DNA of 64,000 bases from Buchnera aphidicola (Brachycaudus cardui) (lineage in GTDB: Bacteria; Pseudomonadota; Gammaproteobacteria; Enterobacterales; Enterobacteriaceae): assembly GCF_005081945.1 (NCBI RefSeq), contig NZ_CP034879.1:579932-643931 (forward strand), in the 5' to 3' direction. The position numbers and the translations under genes are program-made. Below, one piece after another: positions 18,948 to 30,870 of the stretch. A model generated the notes under the pieces. That model saw nothing but the letters and a program-made list of their open reading frames with translations, made no database searches and was not told the origin of the DNA. Numbering within the stretch: the first letter of the stretch is position 1; each line of letters opens with the position of its first letter.

Positions 18948-21125
18948 CTATATTAAAGATAACTCTATCTTTCGTTCATTTAAATTCACAGAACTAACTT
19001 TAACTTGTAAAGTATCACCTAAACGATAAATATGTTTATTAGATTTACCTATTAATTTAAGTCCTAAAGAATCAAAATAATAATAATCATCTTGCAATGA
19101 AGTAATATGAACTAATCCTTCAATAAAAAATTGATTTAAGCGTACAAAAAATCCAAATGAAGTTACATTAGAGATAACACCAGTTAATATATGACCAATT
19201 TTTTTATTCATAAAATCACATTTCAACCAATCCATGACGTCTCTATTTGCTTCATCTGCACGTCTTTCAGTCATCGAGCAATGAACTCCTATTTTTTTTA
19301 TTTCAGTTATATTATATAAAGAAGTATGAGAATTTTTTAAAGGAATTAACTGTTCCTCTAATAGTAAATGTTTGATGACTCTATGTAATATAAGATCAGG
19401 ATAACGTCTAATAGGTGAGGTAAAATGAACATAACTAGATAAAGATAATCCAAAATGACCGCAATTATCTGGAGAATATACAGCTTGTTGCATAGAACGT
19501 AATAATATTGTTTGAATCATTTCATATTCAGGACGATTAGAAATTTTTCTTAATAAATCTGAATAGTGAATTGATTCTGGTGCTTCTCCTCCTAATAATG
19601 TAAGTCCTAGTTCCTTTAAAAATAAACGAAAACTAATCACATTATCTTTTTTAGGTCGGTTATGATTTCTAAATAAAACAGAATATTTATGCTGTTCTAC
19701 AAAAGAAGCTGAAGCTATATTTGCTAGAATCATACATGACTCAATAAATTTATGTGCATCATTTCTAATATTTGGATAAATATTTTTAATTCTTAAATTA
19801 GAATCTAAAATAAATTTAGGAACTATATTTTCAAAATAAATGCCTTTTTTAGAAATATCATCTTTATTAAAAGTTTTTTGCAAACGTAATAAATTTTTAA
19901 TATCTTTTAAAAATTTTTTATATTTAGCACAGAGAAAAACATCACCATTCCAAATTTTAAAGATTTCATTATATGTAAACCGTCCATGTGAACATATAAT
20001 CGCCTCATAATGTTTATAACTGATCAATTCTCCTTTATTCGATAAGCTCATTTCACATATTAAACACAAACGCTCTTCATTAGGATTCAAAGAACATACA
20101 TCTGTAGAAATTTTTTCCGGTAGCATAGGAATTACTAATGAAGGAAAGTATATAGATGTACCTCTTTCTAATGCTGCTTTATCTAATGCAGTATTAGGTT
20201 GAATATAATAACTAACATCTGAAATTGCTACCCATAAATTCCATCCTTCTTCTAAGTTGATTTTTTTTTTACAAAAAATAGCGTCATCGAAGTCACAAGC
20301 ATCTTCATCATCAATTGTAAAAAAAGGAAGGTGTCTTAAATCTATACGATTTTCTAAATCACATTGATGTATTTTGTTATCTATCATACATAATTGTTTT
20401 TTAACTTCTTCAGACCATAAAAATGGGATAGAATATGTACGCAACGCTATATCTATAGCTAAATTGGTATTCATTTCTTTCCCAAGAACTTCTACTATTA
20501 AACCTTGTTTTTTATTATTTCTAATTAGATGTTTGTTTAACTTTACAACTACAATAGATCCTATTGTAATACTTTCTCTAATAGATGATAAAATAAAAAT
20601 TTTAAAATTAAAACGCGCATCGTCTGGGATAACAAATTTAACGTTGTCATTAATATAATATCTACCAACAATTAAAGAAGTATTAGGTTTTAATATTTTT
20701 AAAAATCTTGCTGCATTACGTCCTCTTTTATCAGATTTTATAATATGAGCTAAAATAAGATCACCATGAATACATGATTTCATTTGTTCTGATGAAAGCC
20801 AAAGATCATCTTTTAATGTCTCTGATCGAAGAAAACCGTAGCCATCTCTATGACCTATCACTTTACCTTGAACTACTTGTAAGTTTTCAGGAGTAATATA
20901 GCAACGATTCCTAGTATATATAATTTGACCATCTCGTTCCATTGCTCTTAATCTACGACGTAATGCTTTTTTTTCTTCCTGATGAATAATACCAAATCTT
21001 TTTTCTAAATTTTTCTGACTAATTAAATCAGTACATTTCTTTAACCAAGATGCAATATATTCTCTACTTGGAATTGGGTTTTTATATTTTTTAGATTCTC
21101 TTTTTTGGTAGGGATCTACTACCAT
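18948..21125 (-). CDS. rnr: Ribonuclease R
   Basis: RNase R is the 3'-5' exoribonuclease that degrades structured RNA. The protein is 725 residues against 813 in E. coli. It keeps the N-terminal winged-helix region (NPIPSREYI, LRRRLRAMERDGQ), the cold-shock domains (GHRDGYGFLR), the RNB catalytic centre (TIDDEDACDFDDAI), TSPIRRYPDL, and one S1 domain (GVISNVTSFGFFVRL). It ends almost at once after S1, so the long Lys/Arg-rich tail is gone. In E. coli it also lies downstream of purA. Confidence 0.96.
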   Translation of the reverse strand: MVVDPYQKRESKKYKNPIPSREYIASWLKKCTDLISQKNLEKRFGIIHQEEKKALRRRLRAMERDGQIIYTRNRCYITPENLQVVQGKVIGHRDGYGFLRSETLKDDLWLSSEQMKSCIHGDLILAHIIKSDKRGRNAARFLKILKPNTSLIVGRYYINDNVKFVIPDDARFNFKIFILSSIRESITIGSIVVVKLNKHLIRNNKKQGLIVEVLGKEMNTNLAIDIALRTYSIPFLWSEEVKKQLCMIDNKIHQCDLENRIDLRHLPFFTIDDEDACDFDDAIFCKKKINLEEGWNLWVAISDVSYYIQPNTALDKAALERGTSIYFPSLVIPMLPEKISTDVCSLNPNEERLCLICEMSLSNKGELISYKHYEAIICSHGRFTYNEIFKIWNGDVFLCAKYKKFLKDIKNLLRLQKTFNKDDISKKGIYFENIVPKFILDSNLRIKNIYPNIRNDAHKFIESCMILANIASASFVEQHKYSVLFRNHNRPKKDNVISFRLFLKELGLTLLGGEAPESIHYSDLLRKISNRPEYEMIQTILLRSMQQAVYSPDNCGHFGLSLSSYVHFTSPIRRYPDLILHRVIKHLLLEEQLIPLKNSHTSLYNITEIKKIGVHCSMTERRADEANRDVMDWLKCDFMNKKIGHILTGVISNVTSFGFFVRLNQFFIEGLVHITSLQDDYYYFDSLGLKLIGKSNKHIYRLGDTLQVKVSSVNLNERKIELSLI

Positions 21126-21196
21126 ATTTACTTCTCCATTTATATTATTTTAAAATATAATTATATATTAATTAAATTATTTTAAATTTATAATGT

Positions 21197-22498
<1,302 letters not shown>

Positions 22499-22537
22499 CT
22501 ATTTTATATATTTTTTATTTTTTGCTCTTCAGTAACT

Positions 22538-23467
22538 CTATTTTTCAAAAGTAATCATTTTGTTCATATATTTAAAAAAATCATTGTCTGAAGTAATCAA
22601 CATAATATTCCCATTATTTTTAAAGCTATTTTCATAAGCACGTAAACTTCGAACAAAATAATAAAAATAAGGTTCATTACTAAAATTTTCTGCAAATAAT
22701 TTTGTTATTATAGCTTCACCTTGACCTTTAATAATTAAAGCTTCTTTTTTTGCTTGTGATAATATTATAGATACTTTATAATCTGCTGTTGCACGTAATT
22801 TTTCAGCTTTTTCTTGTCCTTGAGAACGTTGACTTCTAGCCACAGCTTCTCTTTCTGCTCTCATTCGATTATATATAGCATCAGAAACTTCTACAGGTAA
22901 GTTAATTTGTTTAATACGAACATCTACAACCTGAATTCCTAATGCATTCATACTATTAACATTGATCGAAGATGCTTTTTCTAAATTAATAGTTCCTTTA
23001 TTTAAAGCATTTAAAACATCTGTTGTTAATCTTCCTCGAGAATCAGTAACAATTTCTTTGACATTCAGACAACCTATTTCAGAACGTAATCGATCACTAA
23101 ATTTTCTTTTTAATAAAACTTCAGCTTGAAAAATATCTCCTCCTCCAGTAGCAAGATAATATCGATTAAAATCATTAATACGCCATTTTATATAAGAATC
23201 AACAATCAGGTCTTTTTTTTCTTTTGTTACAAACCGATCTGCTTGATTATCCATAGTATGAATTCGTGCATCTAGCATTTTAACTGTTTCTAGAAATGGA
23301 AGCTTAAAATGTAATCCCGGATTATATACTAAAGTTTTTTGTTCATGGTTACGTAAAACTCGACCAAATTGTAAAACAATACCACGCTCCCCTTCCTTAA
23401 CAACAAAAAAAGAAGAAGAAAATAAAAATAATAAAATACTTGATAGACAAATAAACACTTTATTCAT
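22538..23467 (-). CDS. hflC: FtsH modulator HflC (SPFH protein)
   Basis: HflC and HflK form an inner-membrane complex that surrounds and modulates the FtsH protease. From the ATG at 23465-23467 the protein is 309 residues with an N-terminal membrane anchor (residues 4-19), FVVKEGERGIVLQFGRVLR, an SPFH domain through DVRIKQINLPVEVSDAIYNRMRAERE, and a coiled coil. About 25 residues of the middle region of the E. coli protein are missing. The start is four bases after the hflK stop, giving tight coupling; the open frame upstream of it belongs to the hflK overlap. Confidence 0.95.
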   Translation of the reverse strand: MNKVFICLSSILLFLFSSSFFVVKEGERGIVLQFGRVLRNHEQKTLVYNPGLHFKLPFLETVKMLDARIHTMDNQADRFVTKEKKDLIVDSYIKWRINDFNRYYLATGGGDIFQAEVLLKRKFSDRLRSEIGCLNVKEIVTDSRGRLTTDVLNALNKGTINLEKASSINVNSMNALGIQVVDVRIKQINLPVEVSDAIYNRMRAEREAVARSQRSQGQEKAEKLRATADYKVSIILSQAKKEALIIKGQGEAIITKLFAENFSNEPYFYYFVRSLRAYENSFKNNGNIMLITSDNDFFKYMNKMITFEK

Positions 23468-23471
23468 ATAT

Positions 23472-24713
23472 TCATTCTCTCTCTGAATTCTTGACATCAT
23501 TTCGCATAGAATCAATACGACGTTGCTCTAAAATACTATTAGGAGATAATGAAGAGAAGTAATTAATATGTTTATCTTTTTTAGAAAAATAAGGATTATT
23601 TTTACTAAAATTAATATTTTTTGAAAAATTTTTACTTATCAGTTTTCTATTAGAAAAAAAATTATCTAAAGATAAAAACAATCTTGTATTGTTGTTATTT
23701 TTATCAATAAATATTTTTTTATTTTTACTCAATAATCTTTCCATCGATTCAATATAAAGACGTCTTAAAGTTATTTTTTTAGATTTTCTATATTCAGGCA
23801 AGATTTGAGAAAAACGAGCAACTTCTCCTTGCGCTTCTAAAATTATACGTGATGAATATGCTCGTGCTTCTTCTAAAATTCTTTGGGCTTTACCATTAGC
23901 TTTAGGCTCTACTTCATTTGAATAAGCTTCAGCTTCACGTACATATTGCTCACGATTTTCACGAGCTGCGATTGCATCATCAAAAGCAGCTTTTACTTCT
24001 TCTGGAGGTCTCGCTGTTTGAAAATTAACATCTAATATAGTTATTCCCATTTTATATGGTTTAATTGTCTCTTCAATTTCTTTTTGAGTATCACTTCGCA
24101 CTAAAGTTCTTCCTTCTGTTAATACTCGATCCATAGTCGAATGACCAATAACTCCACGTAACGCACTATCTGTTGCTTGACGTAAACTATCATCAGGATA
24201 AGTAACAGAAAAGAGATAGTCAGCAGGATTTGTTATTTTATATTGTACATTCATCTCTACACGTACTACATTTTCATCTGAAGTAAGCATAACTCCTGAA
24301 GTTGCTAGCTCACGTACACTTTCAACATTTACAGCTTTTACTTCATTAATAAAAATTGGTCGCCAATTTAATCCTGGTTGAACCAAATGACTAAATTTAC
24401 CAAAACGAGTAATTACACCACGTTCAGCTTCTTTAATAGTATAAAAACCACTCATACACCAAATAAAAAAACTTATAAATATTATTATAATATAAGGATG
24501 AATGGTTTTTTTAGATGAATTAGATGAATTAGATGAATTAGATGAATTAGATGTTTTAACAAAAAAATTTTTTATACTATATAAAAAATGTTTTATATCT
24601 GATAAAGTTTTCTTTTTTTGGTTCTTATTGTCTGGACTATTTTTGTTGTCACTGTTTTTATCCCCCCATGGATCAGGTTCAGATTTATTATCATTAGGCT
24701 TGTTCCAGACCAT
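23472..24713 (-). CDS. hflK: FtsH modulator HflK (SPFH protein)
   Basis: Partner of HflC. From the ATG at 24711-24713, preceded by GAGGT at good spacing, it is 413 residues starting MVWNKPNDN like E. coli MAWNQPG. An N-terminal polar region contains an Asn-Ser-Ser repeat encoded by a 9-bp tandem repeat. One membrane helix and FYTIKEAERGVITRFGKFS follow, then a strongly conserved SPFH domain and coiled coil (AFDDAIAARENREQ). The C-terminal 90 residues are divergent and Asn/Lys/Ser-rich. The E. coli upstream genes hfq and hflX are absent. Confidence 0.96.
   Translation of the reverse strand: MVWNKPNDNKSEPDPWGDKNSDNKNSPDNKNQKKKTLSDIKHFLYSIKNFFVKTSNSSNSSNSSNSSKKTIHPYIIIIFISFFIWCMSGFYTIKEAERGVITRFGKFSHLVQPGLNWRPIFINEVKAVNVESVRELATSGVMLTSDENVVRVEMNVQYKITNPADYLFSVTYPDDSLRQATDSALRGVIGHSTMDRVLTEGRTLVRSDTQKEIEETIKPYKMGITILDVNFQTARPPEEVKAAFDDAIAARENREQYVREAEAYSNEVEPKANGKAQRILEEARAYSSRIILEAQGEVARFSQILPEYRKSKKITLRRLYIESMERLLSKNKKIFIDKNNNNTRLFLSLDNFFSNRKLISKNFSKNINFSKNNPYFSKKDKHINYFSSLSPNSILEQRRIDSMRNDVKNSERE
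24512..24553. repeat. 9-bp tandem repeat inside hflK
   Basis: The unit TAGATGAAT is repeated four full times plus six bases, without mismatch. On the coding strand it encodes repeated Asn-Ser-Ser in the polar N-terminal segment of HflK. The unit is a multiple of three, so copy-number change would not break the frame. Confidence 0.9.
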
Positions 24714-24864
24714 TTTATACCTCATTAATTAGTTTTTATATAATGTTTGTTAAAAAATTACTTTAATAATTATATGTATTTATAATCAGATTATAAAAAA
24801 TATGAATACAAATAATACATCCTATAAAACTTAAAATTAATTTCTTATATATATTTTACTACAT

Positions 24865-25821
24865 TTATGTAGATAAATTATTTTTTTCTTGAAATACATC
24901 TAATACTTTTTGAATTAAAATCTCAATAGGAGAACTGGATAATATTATATTAAGATCTTTCCATTTTTTTAACCATGTTAATTGATTTTTAGCCAGTTTT
25001 CTTGTTGCATAAATTGTTTTGTCAAACATGTCTTTGTAACTTATTTTATATTCGAGATACTCCCACATTTGACGATATCCTATACATCGAATAGAAGGTA
25101 AATTTATATGTAAATCTCCTCTAAAAAAAAGATTTTCTACTTCTTCTTGAAAACCTAACATCAACATTTTTTTAATACGAAGCTCAATGTTATTATTTAA
25201 CCATTCTTTATTCGGAGGTATAATAGCAAATTGCAATATAGTATATGGTAATTTATAGTGATTATTTTTTTTTAGTTCTGTTAAATTTTTTCCAGAAATA
25301 TAAAAAACTTCTACAGCTCTTAATAATCTTTGAAAATCGTTTTTATGAATTCGAACAGCAGAGATAGGATCTATTGATTCTAATTTTTTATATAAAAAAT
25401 TTTTTTTAGTATTTTTTTGAAGTAAATATTCACGAATCTGGACATTAGCTGGTGGTAAAATAGATACTCCATGTAATAATACATTATAATAAAACATGGT
25501 CCCACCAACAAGACAAGGTATTTTACCTAAATTAATAATTTTATTAATTTCTTTTAAAGCATCTTGTTGAAATTCTACAGCTGAATAATTTTCACTTGGA
25601 TCCTTAATGTTTAATAAACGATGAGGATGATGACATAAATCTAAAAAACTAGGTTTAGCTGTTCCTATATTCATTCCTCGATAAATTAAAGCAGAATCTA
25701 CACTAATCAATTCTATTGGTAAGTATTGTCTAAGATTAATAGCTAATTGACTCTTTCCAGATGCTGTTGGGCCCATTAAAAAAAGAACTACAGGCAATTT
25801 TTTTTTATAATTGAAATTCAT
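24865..25821 (-). CDS. miaA: tRNA dimethylallyltransferase MiaA
   Basis: MiaA adds the isopentenyl group to A37 of tRNAs reading UNN codons. The ATG at 25819-25821 overlaps the mutL stop as ATGA and gives 318 residues (E. coli 316). A start five codons upstream is possible but less likely. Motifs are LMGPTASGKSQLA (P-loop), ISVDSALIYRGMNIGTAKP, LVGGTMFYY, DLHINLPSIRCIGYRQMWEYL and ATRKLAKNQLTWLK. Order mutL-miaA is ancestral. Confidence 0.96.
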   Translation of the reverse strand: MNFNYKKKLPVVLFLMGPTASGKSQLAINLRQYLPIELISVDSALIYRGMNIGTAKPSFLDLCHHPHRLLNIKDPSENYSAVEFQQDALKEINKIINLGKIPCLVGGTMFYYNVLLHGVSILPPANVQIREYLLQKNTKKNFLYKKLESIDPISAVRIHKNDFQRLLRAVEVFYISGKNLTELKKNNHYKLPYTILQFAIIPPNKEWLNNNIELRIKKMLMLGFQEEVENLFFRGDLHINLPSIRCIGYRQMWEYLEYKISYKDMFDKTIYATRKLAKNQLTWLKKWKDLNIILSSSPIEILIQKVLDVFQEKNNLST

Positions 25822-27568
25822 ATTTTTAACATACATAACGCTGTATTTATATTAATTTTTTGTAATAGTTTAGATGGAAGATTGTTTAATAAAGGAAAAA
25901 AGTATTCAAGCTCTAACAATACTGAAATTCCATTTGTATAATTCCAACTTTTTGATTCCATAAAAATATAGGTATAAAACCAATTTATTGCATCTGAAAT
26001 GAAAACTATTTCTTTAAAAAATAAAAATACAAAAAATTTTGATATTAGTTCATTAATATTATTTTTTTTAAAAAAACAAGGAATGGAAACTAAAATAATA
26101 TATTTTTTTTTAAAGACTAAATTAAATCCTAATTTATATAAAACATTTTTATTTTTAAATAAAATAATATATTCTTTAGAAGTCAGATCAAGTTTAATAT
26201 TAGTTAAAAAATATTCAGGTATTATCTTTTGCTTAATTTTAACTTCTAATTGATGCTTTTTCACAATTCTTTCAGCAAAAGGGAATGAAATCAATAGGAA
26301 ATTATCATTATGAAAAATTAAACCATAATATTTTTGAAATACCATTAACAATCTTCCAAAAGAAAAACAATCTTTTTTTATACAAATGTTAGTTGTAAAA
26401 TTGTTTTTTTTTATTAAATCTTTTTTTTTTGAGAAACAAAATCTTTTTTAGAAAAATACGAAGATATTAATATAAAAAATTTCAAATAAAGTAATTCAAA
26501 ATAATTTAATTTATTTTTTTTATATGTTGCTAAATTATTTTTATAAAACATAGGATTGTTAAAAAAATATTTATTTTGAAATTTGTTTAGATGAAATAAA
26601 ATAGTTTCATAAATAAATGTATGAATTTCATGAGAATCATGAAATCTAATTTCATTTTTAGTAGGGTGAATATTAATATCAATTTTATTAGATGGTATTT
26701 GTAAATACAATATAAATGATATATCTCTACCTTCTTTTATTTTTTCATAAGCAGATCGAATGATATTAATAATAGCATGATCATGAATATATCGATTATT
26801 AATATAAAAATATTTAATATTATTTAATAGTTGAAAATTTTCAGGGCACAATATCCATCCAAATAGTAAAATATCATTTATGTTTGACTTTATTTGTATC
26901 ATTTTATTTATATCAAAAGTGTTTAATACATCTTTTAATCTATTTTTTTTATTTTTAACAGCATTATATTGTAAAATTAATTTTTTATTATGTTTTAATG
27001 AAAAGTTTATATGAAAATGAGACAAAGCTATTTTTTTAATTACTTTAAAAATTTGTATAAATTCTAATTTTTCATTTTTTATAAATTTAAGACGCACTGG
27101 AATATTATAAAATAAATTTTCTATTATAATAGTAGTACCTTTAGGATGTGCTATTGGTTGTAAAATAATATCTTTATTATGCATAAAGCCTTCTGAATAA
27201 ATCTTCCAACCAATTTCTTTTGAATCATAACAAGAAATTAAAGTTAATCTTGAAACAGCTCTAATATTAGCTAAAGCTTCACCTCGAAATCCAAAGGTAC
27301 TAATTGAATCTAAATCTGATAATACATTAATTTTGCTAGTAGCATGTCTAGTAACTGCAAGTAATAATTCTTTTTTTTTAATACCGTAGCCATCATCATT
27401 TACAATGATAGATTTAAGACCACTTTTTTCAATTGCAATATTAATATTTTTTGAACCAGCATCAATACTATTTTCTATTATTTCTTTAATCACTGAAGCT
27501 GGCCGTTCAATAATTTTTCCAGAAGAAATTTGACTTGATAAATCAGTTGGTAATATATGAATAGTCAT
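25818..27568 (-). CDS. mutL: DNA mismatch repair protein MutL, frameshifted in a poly(A) run
   Basis: The first frame (27568 to 26414) gives 384 residues with the GHKL ATPase: EIIENSIDAGS (Glu29, Asn33), NDDGYGI, TFGFRGEAL, and KGTTIIIENLFYNIPVR. It then stops just after ten A (T10 on the plus strand at 26421-26430). The frame one base behind is open and gives the C-terminal dimerisation domain (SFGRLLMVFQ, SFPFAERIVKK, LGFNLVF) to 25818. One extra A would join them into a 583-residue MutL (E. coli 615). As written the ATPase half would be made alone, without the dimerisation domain. A separate start for the C-terminal half is not convincing. Confidence 0.93.
26421..26430 (-). other. Poly(A) slip site in mutL (A10; one A short)
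   Basis: Ten T on the plus strand, that is A10 in the mutL message. The upstream frame runs to TAA four bases after the tract's AAG codon; the frame shifted by one encodes the remaining MutL C-terminus. Eleven A would restore the gene. Confidence 0.8.
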
Positions 27569-27649
27569 TACCTAATGCTCTCAATTAATATAATTGAATA
27601 AAGTATATTCACGACTAATTATTTTTATATATATGATTATTTTTTATCT

Positions 27650-28810
27650 TTATATAATTGTTTTAAGAATAGATTCGTATTCTAAGACAATAGAATATAC
27701 TTCTTTACTATTTATAGATAAACTACAAATGTCAATCAAACTTTTTTTAATACCTTGTTTTTTAATTAAAGAAGAAATTTTCATTGACTCTAAATCATTT
27801 TTATTTTTATAATGAAATGCTGCAGCAATACCTTTTACTAAATTAAAATAAGGCAGTCCATATTCTATACTACCTAAAAGAGGTTTGATTAAACGTTCAT
27901 TTCTTGCTAATTTCTGTAAAGGATTTCGTCCTATACGTTCAAGTGTATCTGATATAAATGGATTCTCAAAACGAACAAAAATACTATTAATATAAGATAA
28001 ATGATCTTTTTTATTAAAATTATATCGTTTAATTAATACTGCCCCACTTTCTTCCATAGCACAGCGAACAATAAAACGTATTTTTTTATCTAAAATCGCA
28101 TCTTTTATAGTTTTATATTTTTTTATTAAACCTAAATATGCAGCTATCGCATGACCAGTATTTAACGTAAATAACTTTCTTTCTATAAAAGCATTTAAAT
28201 TGTTACTTAGCGTCATATTAATTATTTTTGGCAAATTTCCTTTAAACTGATTAGTATTGACAATCCATTCTTTAAATTCTTCAGTAATTAAAAATGAATA
28301 ATTTTTATTGTTATGAACAATAGGTATGATAGTATCAATACTACAATCTATAAAACCAATATATTGATTTAAATAATCATAATACTTCGTAGATAATTTT
28401 TCAAGTACAGCTTTTTTTAAAAAAGAACTCGCTTGAATTTTATTTTCACAAGCAATAATATTTAATGGTTGAATAGATTGTGTTTTAATTTTTAATATAA
28501 TTCCTTGTGCAATAATCATAGCAACTGCATCTAATGCAATAGGACCAACTGCAGTGGTAATTAAATTAACTGTAGCGATCATTGGAATAATCTTTGGATT
28601 ATTAGAATTAATAGCGCTAACATTTTTAACATTCACAGTGTTATCTAGATTACTTCCGACTGTTCTAACTGAATATCCTTTATTACTATTAATAAAATCT
28701 ATAAGATTTTGATCTATATCAGAAAAAATTACTTTAAAACCTGATTCTGATAATACTTTACCAATAAAACCGCGTCCAATATTTCCTGCTCCAAAATGGA
28801 GTGCTTTCAT
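27650..28810 (-). CDS. mtlD: Mannitol-1-phosphate 5-dehydrogenase
   Basis: MtlD oxidises mannitol 1-phosphate to fructose 6-phosphate with NAD. From the ATG at 28808-28810 (GGA seven bases upstream) it is 386 residues (E. coli 382), beginning MKALHFGAGNIGRGFIGK (Rossmann fold). It includes TTAVGPIALD, NIIACEN, FVERKLFTLNTGHAI and EESGAVLIKRYNF. It follows mtlA by 40 bp as in the E. coli mtlAD operon; no mtlR regulator is present. Confidence 0.96.
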   Translation of the reverse strand: MKALHFGAGNIGRGFIGKVLSESGFKVIFSDIDQNLIDFINSNKGYSVRTVGSNLDNTVNVKNVSAINSNNPKIIPMIATVNLITTAVGPIALDAVAMIIAQGIILKIKTQSIQPLNIIACENKIQASSFLKKAVLEKLSTKYYDYLNQYIGFIDCSIDTIIPIVHNNKNYSFLITEEFKEWIVNTNQFKGNLPKIINMTLSNNLNAFIERKLFTLNTGHAIAAYLGLIKKYKTIKDAILDKKIRFIVRCAMEESGAVLIKRYNFNKKDHLSYINSIFVRFENPFISDTLERIGRNPLQKLARNERLIKPLLGSIEYGLPYFNLVKGIAAAFHYKNKNDLESMKISSLIKKQGIKKSLIDICSLSINSKEVYSIVLEYESILKTII

Positions 28811-28850
28811 AATTAGTTCCAAAAAATGTATATGAAGACTTAATAGTAAA

Positions 28851-30758
28851 TTAAAATTTTTCACTACTTAAAATCGATAAAACTTCTTTTACGTCAGTTG
28901 TTTTAGATAGTTTTTTAATCGTATCTTGATTATCTAATGCATTAGTAATACTACTGACTACCATAATATGCTCATTATTTTTAGCAGCTATCCCAATTAC
29001 AAGATAAGCAATATCATTTATATCTTCTCCAAAATGAACACCTTTTGGAAATTGACAAAAAATGATACCTGTTTTTAAAACAGAGTTTTTCCCTTCGATA
29101 GTGCCATGAGGTAATGCTATTGATTCTCCTAACCAAGTTGAAGACATTTTTTCTCTTTCTATCATAGAATGAATATAATCAAGCTTAACATATCCTTGTT
29201 TTACTAAATTCTTACCTACAATATTAATTGCCTCTTCTTTATTAGCTGCATATTGATTAAGTAGAATATTTTTTTCTGTTAACTGGAATAGATTATCTGA
29301 TGTATTTTTATCGTCGATATTATTTTTTATACTAGAAATGGAATTACTATTATCTAAACAGACTATATTTTCTCTTAATTTTTTTATTAAATTATCATAA
29401 AAATTATTATTAAGAAAGTTTTTTAAAGATATATGATTAGCATAAGGAGCATATTTTTTAGCGCGATGAGTTAAATTTTGATGTGTAATGACTAAATCTG
29501 CATGTTTAGGCAATAAATTAATAGCCATATTTAATACAGAAATATGATTTAAATTAGCATTTTTTATTTTTTTACGTAAAATACTTGCACCCATAGCACT
29601 CGATCCCATTCCTGCGTCACAAGCAACTATAATCGTTTTAACGCTACTTAAAAAGCTAGATGTGTAAATATTATGATTATCTTGTAACGTTTTTAAATGT
29701 AAAAAATCTTTATTTTTTTCCAAATCGTTTATTGTAGTGTTATATAGATTAAATTTTAACAATAAAGAAGCGCTGAGAAAAGAAATTACAAAGGAACAAA
29801 AAATAGCAGCAATATTGGACAAGTAACAACCTTTAGGTGTCATAATCAAGATAGATAAAATAGAGCCTGGTGATACTGCAGAAACCAAACCTCCTTCTAA
29901 TAAGACAAGCATAAAAATACCAGACATACCACCTAAAATTAAAGCAATAATTAATTTTGGTTTAATTAATACATAAGGAAAATAAATTTCATGAACTCCT
30001 CCTAAAAACTCAATTATTGCAGCTCCTCCTGATGATTTAGATAGTTCTCCTTTTCCAAAAAAAAACCATGCGATTAATACACCTAATCCAGGACCTGGAT
30101 TAGATTCAATTAAAAAAAAGATGGATCGATGATTTTCTGATACGTCTTGTATTCCTAATGGAGAAAAAATACCATGATTAATTGCATTGTTTAAAAAAAA
30201 TATTTTAGCTGGTTCTATTATGACAGAAATAAAAGGTAATAAATGATAAGATACTATAACTTTTATTAAATCTCCTAAAATACGAGAGCTCCACTCAATA
30301 AAAGGACCAATAGTGAAAAATGAAATTATTGCTAATAATACTCCAAATATAGCAATAGAAAAATTATTTACTAACATTTCAAAACCATTTTTTACTTTAT
30401 TTTCTATTATTTCATCAAACATTTTTATGATCCAACCACCTAATGGACCTACAATCATTGCACCTAATAACATTGGTATATTAGTACTAGTAATAACTCC
30501 TATTGTAGTTATACTGCCTACTAATCCTCCTCTATCACCTGCAATTAAACGACCTCCAGTATATCCAATTAAAATAGGTAATAAATAAAAAATAATTGGT
30601 GATATTAACTGTTCTAAAATTTTATTAGGTTGCCAGCCCAATGGGATAAATAAAGCAGTCATAATTCCCCATACGATAAAAATACTTATATTAGGCATTA
30701 TCATATTACTTAAAAATTGACCAAAATTTTGGATTTTTAATTTAATGAATGAAAGCAT
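28851..30758 (-). CDS. mtlA: Mannitol-specific PTS enzyme IICBA
   Basis: MtlA imports and phosphorylates mannitol. It is 635 residues from the ATG at 30756-30758, which has AAAGGTGG upstream; a GTG three codons earlier is less likely. Domains in order: membrane IIC (to ~340; [21 protein letters not shown]), IIB with the phospho-cysteine in [13 protein letters not shown] (~Cys380), and IIA with the phospho-histidine in [10 protein letters not shown] (~His551). All three domains and active residues are intact, so the transporter looks functional. Product goes through MtlD to fructose 6-phosphate, the substrate of neighbouring Pgi. Confidence 0.97.
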   Translation of the reverse strand: MLSFIKLKIQNFGQFLSNMIMPNISIFIVWGIMTALFIPLGWQPNKILEQLISPIIFYLLPILIGYTGGRLIAGDRGGLVGSITTIGVITSTNIPMLLGAMIVGPLGGWIIKMFDEIIENKVKNGFEMLVNNFSIAIFGVLLAIISFFTIGPFIEWSSRILGDLIKVIVSYHLLPFISVIIEPAKIFFLNNAINHGIFSPLGIQDVSENHRSIFFLIESNPGPGLGVLIAWFFFGKGELSKSSGGAAIIEFLGGVHEIYFPYVLIKPKLIIALILGGMSGIFMLVLLEGGLVSAVSPGSILSILIMTPKGCYLSNIAAIFCSFVISFLSASLLLKFNLYNTTINDLEKNKDFLHLKTLQDNHNIYTSSFLSSVKTIIVACDAGMGSSAMGASILRKKIKNANLNHISVLNMAINLLPKHADLVITHQNLTHRAKKYAPYANHISLKNFLNNNFYDNLIKKLRENIVCLDNSNSISSIKNNIDDKNTSDNLFQLTEKNILLNQYAANKEEAINIVGKNLVKQGYVKLDYIHSMIEREKMSSTWLGESIALPHGTIEGKNSVLKTGIIFCQFPKGVHFGEDINDIAYLVIGIAAKNNEHIMVVSSITNALDNQDTIKKLSKTTDVKEVLSILSSEKF

Positions 30759-30870
30759 AATAACCACCTTTATTCGAGATAATTAGAATTATCAATTTAA
30801 TGATTTAAATAATTAATGTTTAATTGATTTTTTAATTTAAATGTGTTATTAATTTAAAATAGTAACATTT

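Noticed and set aside
24502..24732. Plus-strand frame with repeated Asp-Glu-Leu
   Set aside because: Antisense reading of the 9-bp repeat in hflK; the HflK frame is conserved and has the ribosome-binding site.
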